A DNA stretch of 64,000 bases from Microvirga sp052114605 (GTDB lineage: Bacteria > Pseudomonadota > Alphaproteobacteria > Rhizobiales > Beijerinckiaceae), in NCBI RefSeq assembly GCF_052114605.1, contig NZ_JBFRFB010000004.1:62001-126000 (forward strand), written 5' to 3'. Of this stretch, positions 41,169-49,901 are shown piece after piece. The notes under the pieces are model-generated. The model had not been told where the DNA came from. It did no database searches and was given only the letters and a program-made list of their open reading frames with translations. The translations under genes were made by a program, and so were the position numbers. How positions within the stretch are numbered: the first letter of the stretch is position 1; each line of letters begins with the position of its first letter.

Positions 41169-41810
41169 ATGCTGCTGATTTTCGATTGCGACGGCGTGCT
41201 GGTCGATTCGGAGCCGCTCGCCTGCCAGGTGGATGTCGATGTTCTGGGCGATCTCGGCCTGCATTACACCGCCGACGAGATCGCGCGGCAGTTCGTCGGC
41301 AAGAGCATGAAGGACATGATCGCCCGCATCGAAGTCGATCATGGGCGGGCACTGCCCAGCGATTTCGCTGAGCGGATCAACCGCGCACTCTTCGCGCGCT
41401 TCGAGACAGATCTGAAGCCGATTGCAGGCGTGCGTGAGGCTATTCTTTCCCTCCCCCATCCGCGTTGCGTCGCCTCCTCGTCCGTGCCCGAGCGAATCGC
41501 TCTTTCCCTGCGCGTGACGGGGCTGGCCGATCTGTTCGGCAACATCTTCAGCGCGACACAGGTCGCGCGCGGGAAGCCTGCGCCGGATCTGTTTCTGTTC
41601 GCGTCCGAACGGATGGGCGCGCATCCGGATGACTGCCTCGTCATTGAGGATTCGCCAGCCGGCGTCCAGGCAGCTGTTGCGGCAGGCATGCGCGTGATCG
41701 GCTTCACCGGCGGTGGGCATTGCGGACCGGGCCATGCCGGGACGCTGCGGCAGGCTGGTGCTTCGGTCGTGATCGAGCGGATGGCGGAATTGTCGGAAGC
41801 AACTCACTAG
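41169..41810 (+). CDS. HAD-superfamily hydrolase (phosphoglycolate phosphatase/beta-phosphoglucomutase-like)
   Basis: A 213-residue cytoplasmic HAD phosphatase, subfamily IA variant 3. Motif I is IFDCDGVLVDSEP with nucleophile Asp6 and acid Asp8. The helical cap follows to about residue 80. Motif II Ser lies in CVASSSVPER near 101, motif III Lys in ARGKPAPDLFLF near 138, and motif IV is LVIEDSPAGVQAA near 158. The exact substrate (sugar phosphate or phosphoglycolate) cannot be told. It begins 15 nt past the atp terminator. Confidence 0.92.
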   Translation: MLLIFDCDGVLVDSEPLACQVDVDVLGDLGLHYTADEIARQFVGKSMKDMIARIEVDHGRALPSDFAERINRALFARFETDLKPIAGVREAILSLPHPRCVASSSVPERIALSLRVTGLADLFGNIFSATQVARGKPAPDLFLFASERMGAHPDDCLVIEDSPAGVQAAVAAGMRVIGFTGGGHCGPGHAGTLRQAGASVVIERMAELSEATH

Positions 41811-41947
41811 TAGGTCAGCCTGCACCTCGCTGCCATTCCTCTACTCACCACTAATAATAAAACCTTGAAAAGAATTTATCCCTTTCTTTTGCAACGATAT
41901 AAATTGAAATTGAGCTAGGTAGACGGCCACTGGGTAGAAGTCATATC

Positions 41948-42346
41948 ATGAGCAGATATACCGGTTTTGTAATCTTCCTTGTGCTGACCTCCTCCTGGAC
42001 TTCGGTCGCCGCAGAAGAACGCCATAGGATCTGCGGGAAGTCACTCACTTCATTGGAGCGAATTCTTGAAGAAATCGAGCGTCAGCCTGGAATAGAGCGC
42101 CAACCCAATAACCAAAACATTGATGTCCTCATCGACAAGCGCAACCTGATCATCTGGAACTTCTATCGCGATCCACACCCAGCGGCTCCGACAGTCGTCT
42201 GCACACGAACTGTGCAGGGAGCGGACAAGAGCTGGAGTAAAGTTCACCGCATCATGTGTGGTGCAGCCAAACCAATCTGCGATGCGTTGAAAGCGAGCTA
42301 TGATGAACTCGACAGGAATATGAGACGGACGCTTGAGGGTCAGTGA
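41948..42346 (+). CDS. Small secreted hypothetical protein in a low-GC island
   Basis: A 132-residue protein with a signal peptide (YTGFVIFLVLTSSWTSVAA, cleavage near residue 22) and four Cys in the mature part (ICGKS, VVCTR, IMCGA, PICDA), which suggests two disulfides in the periplasm. I do not recognise a family. The gene and its 5' flank (41830-41946) are clearly lower in GC than the rest of the window, and codon choice looks atypical, consistent with recent acquisition. It sits between the HAD gene and the terminator of the gcv operon. Confidence 0.6.
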   Translation: MSRYTGFVIFLVLTSSWTSVAAEERHRICGKSLTSLERILEEIERQPGIERQPNNQNIDVLIDKRNLIIWNFYRDPHPAAPTVVCTRTVQGADKSWSKVHRIMCGAAKPICDALKASYDELDRNMRRTLEGQ

Positions 42347-42403
42347 CATAAACCAAATCGCGGCCTGAGCTCTTTAGCCTTTGAGAGTGGCAACGCAAGG
42401 CAC

Positions 42404-42435
42404 AAAAAAAGCAGCGCTACGGATGCAGCGCTGCT
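42404..42435 (-). terminator. Rho-independent terminator of the gcv operon
   Basis: On the minus strand a 9-bp stem AGCAGCGCT/AGCGCTGCT with an eight-base loop is followed by a run of six or seven T. It lies about 66 nt downstream of the gcvPB stop. Confidence 0.88.
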
Positions 42436-42500
42436 CTTCTACTTCGGGAAGAGATGAGGACCGCCCCTCTCCCACAGAGGGAAGAGGGTTGTTGCGGTCC

Positions 42501-44072
42501 TTACTCGGCCGCTTCGGCCACCGGTGACGGCGGGGTCCATTTGAGGACCGGGTTGCGCGCGGCCCGTGTCTCGTCGAGGCGGCGGCGTGGGGCGTGGTAG
42601 GGAGCGCCGGTGAAGCGCTCCTTGTCGCCGTTCTTCGCGGCCATGGCGAGGTCGCGCAGGGTCGCGATGAAGAGGTCGAGGGACGACTTCGATTCGGATT
42701 CCGTCGGCTCGATCAGCATCGCGCCATGCACCACCAGCGGGAAGTACATGGTCATCGGGTGATAGCCCTCGTCGATCATGGCTTTCGCCACGTCGAGGGT
42801 GGTCACGCCCGTGTCCTTCAGCCACGCATCGTCAAACAGCACCTCGTGCATGCACGGCTTGTCGCCGAAGGGCAGCGACATGAGGTCCGAGAGACCCGCG
42901 CGGATGTAGTTGGCGTTGAGCACGGCGTCTTCGGATGCCTGCTTCATGCCGTCCGAGCCATGCGAGAGCATGTAGGACAGAGCGCGCACATACATGCCCA
43001 TCTGGCCGTGGAAGGCGGTCATGCGGCCAAAGGGTTTCTCGGCGGCATCGGCTTCCTGCTCAACCAGCTCGAAACCATTCTTGCCCACGCGCACGAAAGG
43101 AACCGGCGCGAAAGGCGCAAGGCGCTCGGAGAGCACCACCGGGCCGGAGCCGGGGCCGCCGCCGCCGTGGGGCGTGGAGAAGGTCTTGTGCAGGTTGATG
43201 TGCATGGCGTCGACGCCGAGATCGCCCGGCTTCGCCTTGCCCACGATGGCGTTGAAGTTCGCGCCGTCGCAATAGAAGTAAGCGCCTGCATCGTGGATCG
43301 CCTTGGCAATCTCCACGACCTGCGGCTCGAAAAGACCGCAGGTGTTGGGGTTCGTGAGCATGATCGCGGCCACATCCGGACCGAGACGCTCCTTCACGTC
43401 CTCCACATGCACGAAGCCGTCCTCGCGGGCCGGAACCGGCTTTACGATGAAGCCGATGAGGGCTGCGGTCGCCGGGTTCGTGCCGTGCGCGGAATCGGGC
43501 ACAAGCACCACATTGCGGGTCTTACCCTCGCCCTTGGCTTCGATGGCGGCCTTGATCGCCATCATGCCGCAAAGCTCGCCATGCGCGCCGGCCTTCGGCG
43601 AGAGCGCGACGGAGGTCATGTTGGTGAGCGTGACGAGATAGCGGCCGAGCTCGTTCATCAGCTCCAGCGCACCTTGCACGGTGGAAATCGGCTGCAGCGG
43701 ATGCACATCCGAGAAGCCCGGCAGGCGGGCCATGCGCTCATTGAGACGCGCATTGTGCTTCATGGTGCAGGAGCCGAGCGGGAACAGGCCCGTATCGATG
43801 CCGTAGTTTTGCTGCGACAGGCGCACGTAGTGGCGCATGGTCTCGGGCTCGGAGAGACCGGGAAGGCCGATGGCCTCCTTGCGCTCCAGCCCGCCGAGGC
43901 GCGGCTTGAAATCCTCCGGCTCGTCGATGTCGACGCCGGTCGTGTCGTAGCGGCCGATCTCGAACAGCAGCGGCTCGACCTGCGCCAGCGCCTTGTTGCC
44001 GGTGAAGGTCGGATGCGCATTGGTGCCGGCTTCACCGGCGCTGGTGGGACGTCCCTGGCGGTTCAACATCAC
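42501..44072 (-). CDS. gcvPB: Glycine dehydrogenase (decarboxylating) subunit 2
   Basis: The PLP-binding half of the split P-protein, which decarboxylates glycine and loads the aminomethyl group on lipoyl-GcvH. It has 523 residues. The PLP Lys lies in NLHKTFSTPHGGGGPGSG near residue 293; GSCTMKHNARLNERMARLPGF near 98 and DSAHGTNPATAA near 195 are also typical. Its ATG overlaps the gcvPA stop by 4 nt (ATGA), so the two halves are made together. The last gene of the operon, followed by a terminator. Confidence 0.98.
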   Translation of the reverse strand: MMLNRQGRPTSAGEAGTNAHPTFTGNKALAQVEPLLFEIGRYDTTGVDIDEPEDFKPRLGGLERKEAIGLPGLSEPETMRHYVRLSQQNYGIDTGLFPLGSCTMKHNARLNERMARLPGFSDVHPLQPISTVQGALELMNELGRYLVTLTNMTSVALSPKAGAHGELCGMMAIKAAIEAKGEGKTRNVVLVPDSAHGTNPATAALIGFIVKPVPAREDGFVHVEDVKERLGPDVAAIMLTNPNTCGLFEPQVVEIAKAIHDAGAYFYCDGANFNAIVGKAKPGDLGVDAMHINLHKTFSTPHGGGGPGSGPVVLSERLAPFAPVPFVRVGKNGFELVEQEADAAEKPFGRMTAFHGQMGMYVRALSYMLSHGSDGMKQASEDAVLNANYIRAGLSDLMSLPFGDKPCMHEVLFDDAWLKDTGVTTLDVAKAMIDEGYHPMTMYFPLVVHGAMLIEPTESESKSSLDLFIATLRDLAMAAKNGDKERFTGAPYHAPRRRLDETRAARNPVLKWTPPSPVAEAAE

Positions 44073-45409
44073 AGAACCTCCTTCAAGGCGGCGACAAAGG
44101 CCGCGCGATCATCATCGGTGTTCACTTCGGTGGAGGCCACCAGAAGCAGGTTGTCGAGTCCAGCACCCGGCAGCAGACGCGAGGCGGGAACGCCCGCGAG
44201 CACGCCCTTCTTGGCGAGAGCCTCGACCACTTCAGCGGCGGGCTTCGACAGCTTCACGGTGAACTCGTTGAAGAAGGTCTTGTTGAGAACCTCGACGCCC
44301 TTCACGCCTGCCAATTGATCGGCAAGCTTGATCGCATTCGCATGATTCACGCGGGCGAGGCGCTTCAATCCGGTCTCGCCCAGCAATGTCATGTGAATGG
44401 TGAAGGCGAGCGCACAGAGGCCTGAATTGGTGCAGATATTCGAAGTCGCCTTGTCGCGGCGGATATGCTGCTCGCGCGTCGAGAGCGTGAGCACGAAGCC
44501 GCGGCTTCCGTCCGCATCCACGGTCTCGCCGCAGAGACGGCCCGGCATCTGACGCATGAATTTCGACTGCGTCGCGAAGAGGCCCACATAAGGACCGCCG
44601 AAGGTCAGCGCATTGCCGATGGATTGGCCTTCGCCGACGACGATGTCTGCGCCCTGGCTGCCGGGCGACGCGACGAGGCCGAGCGACACGACTTCGGTGA
44701 AGACCGCGATCAGCAGCGCGCCGTGCTTGTGCGCCTTTTCGGCAATGGGTTTAAGGTCGCGCACATTGCCGAACACGTCCGGCGACTGCACGACGACGCA
44801 GGACGTGGTGTCGTCGATCTGCGAGAGAATGTCCTCGGAGCCCGCGACATCCGGTTTCATGATGACAAGCTCGTCGCTCGCCATATCGGAGAGCGTGCGC
44901 ACCACCTCAGTGTAATGCGGATGCAGGCCGCCGGAGAGCACGGCCTTGCGGCGCTTGGTGACGCGATGCGCCATGAGCACCGCTTCACCCGTGCCGGTGG
45001 AGCCGTCATACATGGAGGCGTTCGCCACCTCCATGCCGGTGAGCGCAGCAACCTGCGTCTGGAACTCGAACAGATATTGCAGCGTGCCTTGAGCGATTTC
45101 CGGCTGATACGGCGTGTAGCTCGTCAGAAACTCCGAGCGCTGGATCAGGTGATCGACGGTCGCCGGCACATGATGCTTGTAGGCGCCCGCGCCCACGAAG
45201 AACGGCACGGAGGACGCCGACACGTTTTTCGAGGACATGCGAGAGAGGATGCGCTCCACCTCCAGCTCGCCCTTACGGCGCGGCAGGTCCACCGGCTCTT
45301 TCAAAAGCAGGTTCTTCGGCACATCGGCGAACAGCTCGTCCACCGTTTTGACGCCGATGCGCGCGAGCATTTCGCCGCGGTCGGTGTCGGAAAGAGGCAA
45401 ATAACGCAT
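44069..45409 (-). CDS. gcvPA: Glycine dehydrogenase (decarboxylating) subunit 1
   Basis: The non-PLP-Lys half of the split P-protein, 446 residues. The N-terminus MRYLPLSDTDRGEMLARIG is characteristic; FVGAGAYKHHVPATVDHLI near residue 71 and YTPYQPEIAQGTLQYLFEFQ near 94 are strongly conserved. It assembles with GcvPB as alpha2beta2. It lies 21 nt after the osmC-like gene and overlaps gcvPB by 4 nt. Confidence 0.98.
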   Translation of the reverse strand: MRYLPLSDTDRGEMLARIGVKTVDELFADVPKNLLLKEPVDLPRRKGELEVERILSRMSSKNVSASSVPFFVGAGAYKHHVPATVDHLIQRSEFLTSYTPYQPEIAQGTLQYLFEFQTQVAALTGMEVANASMYDGSTGTGEAVLMAHRVTKRRKAVLSGGLHPHYTEVVRTLSDMASDELVIMKPDVAGSEDILSQIDDTTSCVVVQSPDVFGNVRDLKPIAEKAHKHGALLIAVFTEVVSLGLVASPGSQGADIVVGEGQSIGNALTFGGPYVGLFATQSKFMRQMPGRLCGETVDADGSRGFVLTLSTREQHIRRDKATSNICTNSGLCALAFTIHMTLLGETGLKRLARVNHANAIKLADQLAGVKGVEVLNKTFFNEFTVKLSKPAAEVVEALAKKGVLAGVPASRLLPGAGLDNLLLVASTEVNTDDDRAAFVAALKEVL

Positions 45410-45430
45410 CGGCTAAAAACCTTGGTTTGG

Positions 45431-45907
45431 TTAGTGCGAGGGGATGCCCTTCACGACAATCTCCGTGAGCACGGAATTGGCGATGAAGCATTCCTTGTGA
45501 GCGAGGTGATGCATGTCGGCGATCTGCTCCGGCGTCGGGCGCTTCTCGCCGGAGAATTCGATGGCCGGATCGAGCGTGACCTTCGAGACGAAGAGCTTGC
45601 CATTCTCGTTCGGCGTCATGACGCCTACCGCCATGTCTTCATAAAGATCGACGACGAAGCGTTTCTTCGCGGCGATGCCGAGAAAGGTGAGCATGTGGCA
45701 GCTGGAGATCGCCGCCACAAAAGCCTCTTCGGGATCGACGGCATCCTCACGCGAGAGCGGCAACGGCACGACGGAGGGCGACGACGATCCCGGCACCGTG
45801 ATGCCGCCGTCGAACGACCATTGGTGGCCACGGCTGTATTTGTTGTCGGAGAAGGCTTCGCCCTCCCCGCGCTTCCAAACCACACTGGCCGTGTATTCGT
45901 GTGCCAT
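45431..45907 (-). CDS. OsmC-family protein within the gcv operon
   Basis: A 158-residue OsmC/Ohr-fold protein. The N-terminal strand region YTASVVWKRGEGEAFSDNKYSR, the first redox Cys in AISSCHMLTFL near residue 69 and the second in AHKECFIANSVL near 139 are present, consistent with a thiol peroxidase that reduces organic or lipid hydroperoxides. It is placed between gcvH and gcvPA with 14-nt and 21-nt gaps, so it should be induced by glycine through the upstream riboswitch. Its role in glycine cleavage is not established; protecting the lipoyl thiols or the PLP enzyme is a possibility. Confidence 0.9.
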   Translation of the reverse strand: MAHEYTASVVWKRGEGEAFSDNKYSRGHQWSFDGGITVPGSSSPSVVPLPLSREDAVDPEEAFVAAISSCHMLTFLGIAAKKRFVVDLYEDMAVGVMTPNENGKLFVSKVTLDPAIEFSGEKRPTPEQIADMHHLAHKECFIANSVLTEIVVKGIPSH

Positions 45908-45921
45908 TGCCCTGTCGTTCT

Positions 45922-46296
45922 TTAAGAAATCGACTTCACGAATTCCTGGTACTGCTCCTCGGTCAGAAGACCATCGAGCTCGCTCGGATTCGTGAGACGG
46001 ATCTTCAGGAACCAGCCGCGACCGGCGGGATCTTCGTTGACGGTGCCGGGGGCGGCTTCGAGATCGCTGTTGACCTCGAGCACTTCGCCGGAGACCGGAG
46101 CATAAACTTCGCTCGCTGCCTTCACGCTTTCGACGACGGCGGCTTCAGCGCCTTTTGCCAGCGACTTGCCGACGCTCGGCAGTTCGACGAACACGACGTC
46201 GCCGAGCTGGCTCTGAGCGTAATCGGAAATACCGACGATGCCGGCATCGCCTTCGACGCGGATGTATTCGTGATCTTTGGTGTAGCGCGTGGTCAT
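45922..46296 (-). CDS. gcvH: Glycine cleavage system H protein
   Basis: The lipoyl carrier that shuttles the aminomethyl group between P, T and L proteins. It has 124 residues, the usual size. The lipoylated Lys is Lys59 in VVESVKAASEVYAPVSG. DHEYIRVEGDAGIVGISDYAQ near the N-terminus and GWFLKIRLTNPSELDGLL near the C-terminus are canonical. It follows gcvT by 18 nt. Confidence 0.98.
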   Translation of the reverse strand: MTTRYTKDHEYIRVEGDAGIVGISDYAQSQLGDVVFVELPSVGKSLAKGAEAAVVESVKAASEVYAPVSGEVLEVNSDLEAAPGTVNEDPAGRGWFLKIRLTNPSELDGLLTEEQYQEFVKSIS

Positions 46297-46314
46297 GGTG
46301 GTTCCCTCTTAGTT

Positions 46315-47463
46315 TTAGCGCTTGTAGCGATGCGGAGCGAAAGGCATGGCCGCGACCTTGGCCGGCAGCGGCTTGCCGCGAACGATGAGATGGAGATCGG
46401 TGCCCACAGCGGACACGTCCTTCGAGACATAGCCCATGGCGACCGGACCGTTGACGGTGGGGCCGAAGCCGCCCGAGGTCACGATGCCGACCTCGCGCCC
46501 GTCAGGAGTGGTGATGATGGCACCTTCGCGCGCCGGAGCGCGGCCTTCCGGCTGAATGCCGACGCGCACGCGGGAAGCGCCGTCCTTGATCTCGCGCTGA
46601 ACGCGCTCGGCACCGGGGAAGCCCCCCTCCTCGCGGCGGCGCTTCTGGATCGACCAGATCAGGCCCGCCTCGATGGGCGACGTGGTGGTGTCGATGTCGT
46701 GGCCGTAGAGGCAAAGCCCGGCTTCGAGACGCAGCGAATCACGCGCACCAAGGCCGATGGCCTTCACTTCCGGATTTTCGAGCAGCTTGTTCCAGAGCTT
46801 CGGCGCATCCTCGGCGTGGCAGGAAATCTCGTAGCCGTCCTCCCCTGTGTAGCCGGAGCGGGAGATGTGGCACCAGATGCCGTCGATCTGCACGTCGGCG
46901 GACATCATGAAGGCAAGGCTTGCAGCCTCCGGCGCAAGCTTGGCGAGCACGGCCTCGGCGGACGGGCCCTGCAGCGCCATGAGGCCGAGCCCGTCCTTGC
47001 GGTTCAGGCTCACGCCATTCGGCAGGCGCGCCTGGATATGCGCGTAATCCTGCTCCTTCATGGAAGCGTTCACGACGAGATAGAGCCAGCCCTCGTGGCC
47101 GGGCGCACCGACACGGGTGACCATGAGATCGTCGAGGATGCCGCCATCCTGGCTAAGCAGCTGCGAATAGCGTTGCTGGTTGGGCTTCAGGTTCAGCACA
47201 TCGGCGGGGATCAGCGCCTCGATGGCCTTCGCCACAGTCTCATGGCTCTTGTCCTCGGCAACGAGGAAGGCCTGGCCCATATGGGAGACGTCGAACAAGC
47301 CCGCATGCTCGCGGGTCCAGTTGTGCTCGGTCATGATGCCGGTGGGATACTGCACCGGCATGTCGTAGCCGGCGAATGGCACCATGCGGGCGCCAAGCGC
47401 CACGTGCTGGGCGTGAAGCGGGGTTTGCAGAAGCGGCTGGTCGCTATGCGCTGTCTCGGCCAT
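46315..47463 (-). CDS. gcvT: Glycine cleavage system aminomethyltransferase (T protein)
   Basis: Transfers the methylene group from aminomethyl-lipoyl GcvH to tetrahydrofolate, releasing ammonia. It has 382 residues. GARMVPFAGYDMPVQYP near residue 25 and HTREHAGLFDVSHMGQ-like sequence near 48 mark the folate-binding domain; the catalytic Asp lies in ISRSGYTGEDGYEI near 207. The gene is first in the operon, 57 nt downstream of the glycine riboswitch, with GAGGG before its ATG. Confidence 0.97.
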   Translation of the reverse strand: MAETAHSDQPLLQTPLHAQHVALGARMVPFAGYDMPVQYPTGIMTEHNWTREHAGLFDVSHMGQAFLVAEDKSHETVAKAIEALIPADVLNLKPNQQRYSQLLSQDGGILDDLMVTRVGAPGHEGWLYLVVNASMKEQDYAHIQARLPNGVSLNRKDGLGLMALQGPSAEAVLAKLAPEAASLAFMMSADVQIDGIWCHISRSGYTGEDGYEISCHAEDAPKLWNKLLENPEVKAIGLGARDSLRLEAGLCLYGHDIDTTTSPIEAGLIWSIQKRRREEGGFPGAERVQREIKDGASRVRVGIQPEGRAPAREGAIITTPDGREVGIVTSGGFGPTVNGPVAMGYVSKDVSAVGTDLHLIVRGKPLPAKVAAMPFAPHRYKR

Positions 47464-47519
47464 CAGGTTCCCTCAAAGGTGCGCGTTTCATCGGGCCTTG
47501 CGGCCCGTTTCCTTGCGCC

Positions 47520-47704
47520 CCCTCTGTCACGAGACCTGAGAGATTTCCCCTTGCGCCTGAACGCTCGGGTTACGCCCGTCGGTGGGCGACGTTTTAGCGT
47601 CGCCGCTTTCCAGAGTGCCAGCTCCCACGCGGTCCTTTTGCCTGAGCGTTTCCGGGGCGGTTGCGCCTTCGGCGCCGGGCTCGTAGCCCGGTCTCTTCCG
47701 CGGG
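47520..47704 (-). promoter_or_regulatory. Tandem glycine riboswitch
   Basis: On the minus strand two consecutive glycine aptamers are recognisable. Aptamer 1 (about 47704-47628) opens with CGCGGAAGAG, contains GCGCCGAAGGCGCAACC and ends with ACGCTCAGGCAAAAGGACC; P1 forms from CGCGG and CCGCG. Aptamer 2 (about 47606-47520) has CTCTGGAAAGC, then ACCGACGGGCGTAACCC, and ends AATCTCTCAGG, with CTCTG/CAGAG closing P1. Such tandem riboswitches usually turn gcv operons on when glycine is abundant. A GGGCCGCAAGGCCC hairpin at about 47493-47506 may belong to the expression platform. Confidence 0.93.
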
Positions 47705-47879
47705 GATCATCGGCTGCCCTTAGCTCTGAAGAGGAAAACCAATCCTGTCAACAAAGCAGGCTGCCGCATTCGTCATCTCCCCGCTTTAATTGACGGCGGG
47801 CCTCGGACACTCCATGTTAGGACCATCATCCACAGAAGGGGAGAACGCGGCCTGAACCGGTCGGCTGCTCCTGGCACCG

Positions 47880-49184
47880 TTGTTCGAACTGGTCATCGTT
47901 ATCGCTCTCGTCGCCTTGAATGGCGTCTTCGCTCTCTCTGAACTTGCCATCGTTTCCGCCCGACGCCCACGCCTGAAGGCCATGGCCGAACAAGGCCGCA
48001 CCGGGGCCAATGTCGCCCTTGCCCTTATGGAGGATTCGGGCCGCTTCCTCTCCACCGTCCAGATCGGCATCACCCTCGTCGGCATTCTGGCGGGCGCCTT
48101 CTCCGGCGCGGCTTTGGGCGACAGGCTCACGCAGATCCTCCTCGCCCAAGGCGTGCCCGCAGGCGCGGCGGAGCCGCTCGGCTTCGGCATCGTCATCGGC
48201 ATCATCACCTACCTGTCCATCGTCATCGGCGAGCTGGTGCCAAAGCAGTTGGCCCTGCGCAATCCCGAAGGCATCGCCTGCGCCGTCGCTCCGATGATGC
48301 TGGTGCTCTCCAAGGCCGCGGCCCCCGCCGTGTGGCTGCTCAACGCCTCCACGCGCTTCATCTTCGGCCTTTTCGGTTCATCATCCGACGACAGCTCGAC
48401 CGTGACGGAAGAGGAGATCAAGCACCTCGTCGGCGAGGCCGAGAGCGCGGGCGTGATCGAGGAGCAGGAACGGCGCATGATCTCCGGCGTCCTGCGCCTG
48501 GGCGACCGCACGGTCCGGGGCCTCATGACGCCTCGCACGGACGTGGACTGGATCGACCTGTCGGACGACCCTGAGACGATCCGCGCGCTGCTGATCGAGA
48601 CGCCCCATTCCCGCCTGCCCGTCAGCGACGGCAAGCCTGACAATATGATCGGCGTGGTGCAGTCCCGCGAGCTCCTGGCGGCCCTGCTGGCGGGCGAGGC
48701 GCTCGACCTCCGCGCCTATATCCAGCAGGCCCCGGTGATCCCGGATACGCTCTACGCCCTCGACGCCCTCGCGACCTTGCGCGATGCGGAGGTGCCGATG
48801 GCCCTCGTCCATGACGAGTACGGACATTTCGAAGGTGTCGTGACCCCCGCCGACGCGCTGGAAGCCATCGTCGGCGCCTTCCGTTCGGATACGGAGGCTC
48901 CCGAGCCGGACGCCATCCGCCGAGAGGACGGCTCCTGGCTGCTCGCGGGCTCCATGCCCGTCGATGAAATGGCCGAGATCCTGGGCGTTCCGCTTCCCGA
49001 TGGGCGCAGCTACCACACGGTCGGCGGCCTCGTGATCAGCGAGTTGCAGCGCCTTCCCAGCACGGGCGAGCATGTGGACACGCTCGGCTGGCGCTTCGAG
49101 GTCGTCGACCTGGACGAGCGCCGCATCGACAAGGTGCTGGCGATTCCGTTGACCCAGCGGGCCGGTGCGGCAGCCCTGCTCTAA
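47880..49184 (+). CDS. CNNM/HlyC-type membrane protein with CBS domains
   Basis: A 434-residue protein of the hemolysin C/CorC-CNNM family, probably a divalent cation (Mg2+) exporter or regulator. The N-terminal DUF21 domain has transmembrane helices at about 2-22, 58-80, 100-120 and 130-152. Two CBS domains follow (about 215-335, with GLMTPRTDVDWIDL and MALVHDEYGHFEGVVTPADAL). The C-terminal CorC-HlyC domain (about 350-425) ends WRFEVVDLDERRIDKVL. The start appears to be TTG at 47880 (product MFELVIVIALVALNG), the first residue of the usual N-terminus. Hemolysin activity is not implied. Confidence 0.9.
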   Translation: MFELVIVIALVALNGVFALSELAIVSARRPRLKAMAEQGRTGANVALALMEDSGRFLSTVQIGITLVGILAGAFSGAALGDRLTQILLAQGVPAGAAEPLGFGIVIGIITYLSIVIGELVPKQLALRNPEGIACAVAPMMLVLSKAAAPAVWLLNASTRFIFGLFGSSSDDSSTVTEEEIKHLVGEAESAGVIEEQERRMISGVLRLGDRTVRGLMTPRTDVDWIDLSDDPETIRALLIETPHSRLPVSDGKPDNMIGVVQSRELLAALLAGEALDLRAYIQQAPVIPDTLYALDALATLRDAEVPMALVHDEYGHFEGVVTPADALEAIVGAFRSDTEAPEPDAIRREDGSWLLAGSMPVDEMAEILGVPLPDGRSYHTVGGLVISELQRLPSTGEHVDTLGWRFEVVDLDERRIDKVLAIPLTQRAGAAALL

Positions 49185-49206
49185 AAGAAACAGTTTCCGA
49201 AACAAT

Positions 49207-49240
49207 GAAAGCCGGCTCCACCCAAATGGAGCCGGCTTTC
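49207..49240. terminator. Bidirectional terminator between convergent genes
   Basis: GAAAGCCGGCTCCA and TGGAGCCGGCTTTC form a perfect 14-bp stem with loop CCCAAA. It lies between the CNNM gene and the convergent lipoprotein gene and could serve both. Confidence 0.85.
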
Positions 49241-49281
49241 CTCATTTGAGAGACTGTATTTCTTCCGCGAAATCGCTCGAC

Positions 49282-49866
49282 TTATCCGCGTCGGCCCGCA
49301 GCCGCGCGACTGCCGAGACCAACTTCGATCTCGAAGGTGTTGGCATAGGCCGCCGGGATCACGATGCCGCCCTCGATCACGGCGAAGCTCGCCTGGGTGT
49401 CGCCGGACGGGATCGCCACGGATGTCTGGCGCGAACGGTTCGCGATGGCGCCCGAGCCGCTCTTCACGACGATTTGCACGGGGACATTGAAGCGGCCCGC
49501 GCCGCCGCCCACGCCCAGGAGCGCACGGCCTTCGACGCCGACCTTCACGAGGGTCGAGCCGTCGGGCTGGCCCTGGCATTCGCGGGCCAGATTGGTGATG
49601 GCGACCTGGCTGCGCAGGGCGCTGCTGTCTCCGGATCGGCCACCGGCATAGACCTGAATGGCGGAGCCGCCGTCCAAGATCTCAACGGGCGGGCAGTAGA
49701 CGTCGTCGACGGCGACCTGCTGCGGAGGCGGCCGGGTCGCGCCGCCGGTCAGCAGCATTTCTCCCAAACCCGGAGAGCTGTCTCCAGATGTGGAGCAGCC
49801 GGCAAGGGCCGTGAGGCCGAGCACGACGAGAGCAAGGCCGGCCTTGCTGCCAGATCCTTTATTCAT
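49282..49866 (-). CDS. Hypothetical lipoprotein
   Basis: A 194-residue lipoprotein with signal LALVVLGLTALAGCS (lipobox LAGC, Cys about 24). The mature part is Gly- and Ser-rich and probably beta-rich (STLVKVGVEGRALLGVGGG, VPVQIVVKSGSGAI). Similar proteins occur across Hyphomicrobiales without assigned function. The ATG at 49866 is preferred to a GTG nine bases upstream. It lies 35 nt downstream of the IalB-family gene on the same strand, so the two may form an operon of envelope proteins. Confidence 0.75.
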   Translation of the reverse strand: MNKGSGSKAGLALVVLGLTALAGCSTSGDSSPGLGEMLLTGGATRPPPQQVAVDDVYCPPVEILDGGSAIQVYAGGRSGDSSALRSQVAITNLARECQGQPDGSTLVKVGVEGRALLGVGGGAGRFNVPVQIVVKSGSGAIANRSRQTSVAIPSGDTQASFAVIEGGIVIPAAYANTFEIEVGLGSRAAAGRRG

Positions 49867-49901
49867 GGAAGTCACCCCAACGTTCTTAGACTCTGTCCGC
49901 C

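Noticed and set aside
42594..47793. Three plus-strand open frames of 486-630 codons
   Set aside because: All are antisense to the gcv genes, and the longest also crosses the glycine riboswitch. None has family resemblance.
47880..49184. Reading the CBS protein as a hemolysin
   Set aside because: The HlyC label is historical; DUF21, CBS and CorC-HlyC domains point to a cation transport role and nothing suggests toxin activity.
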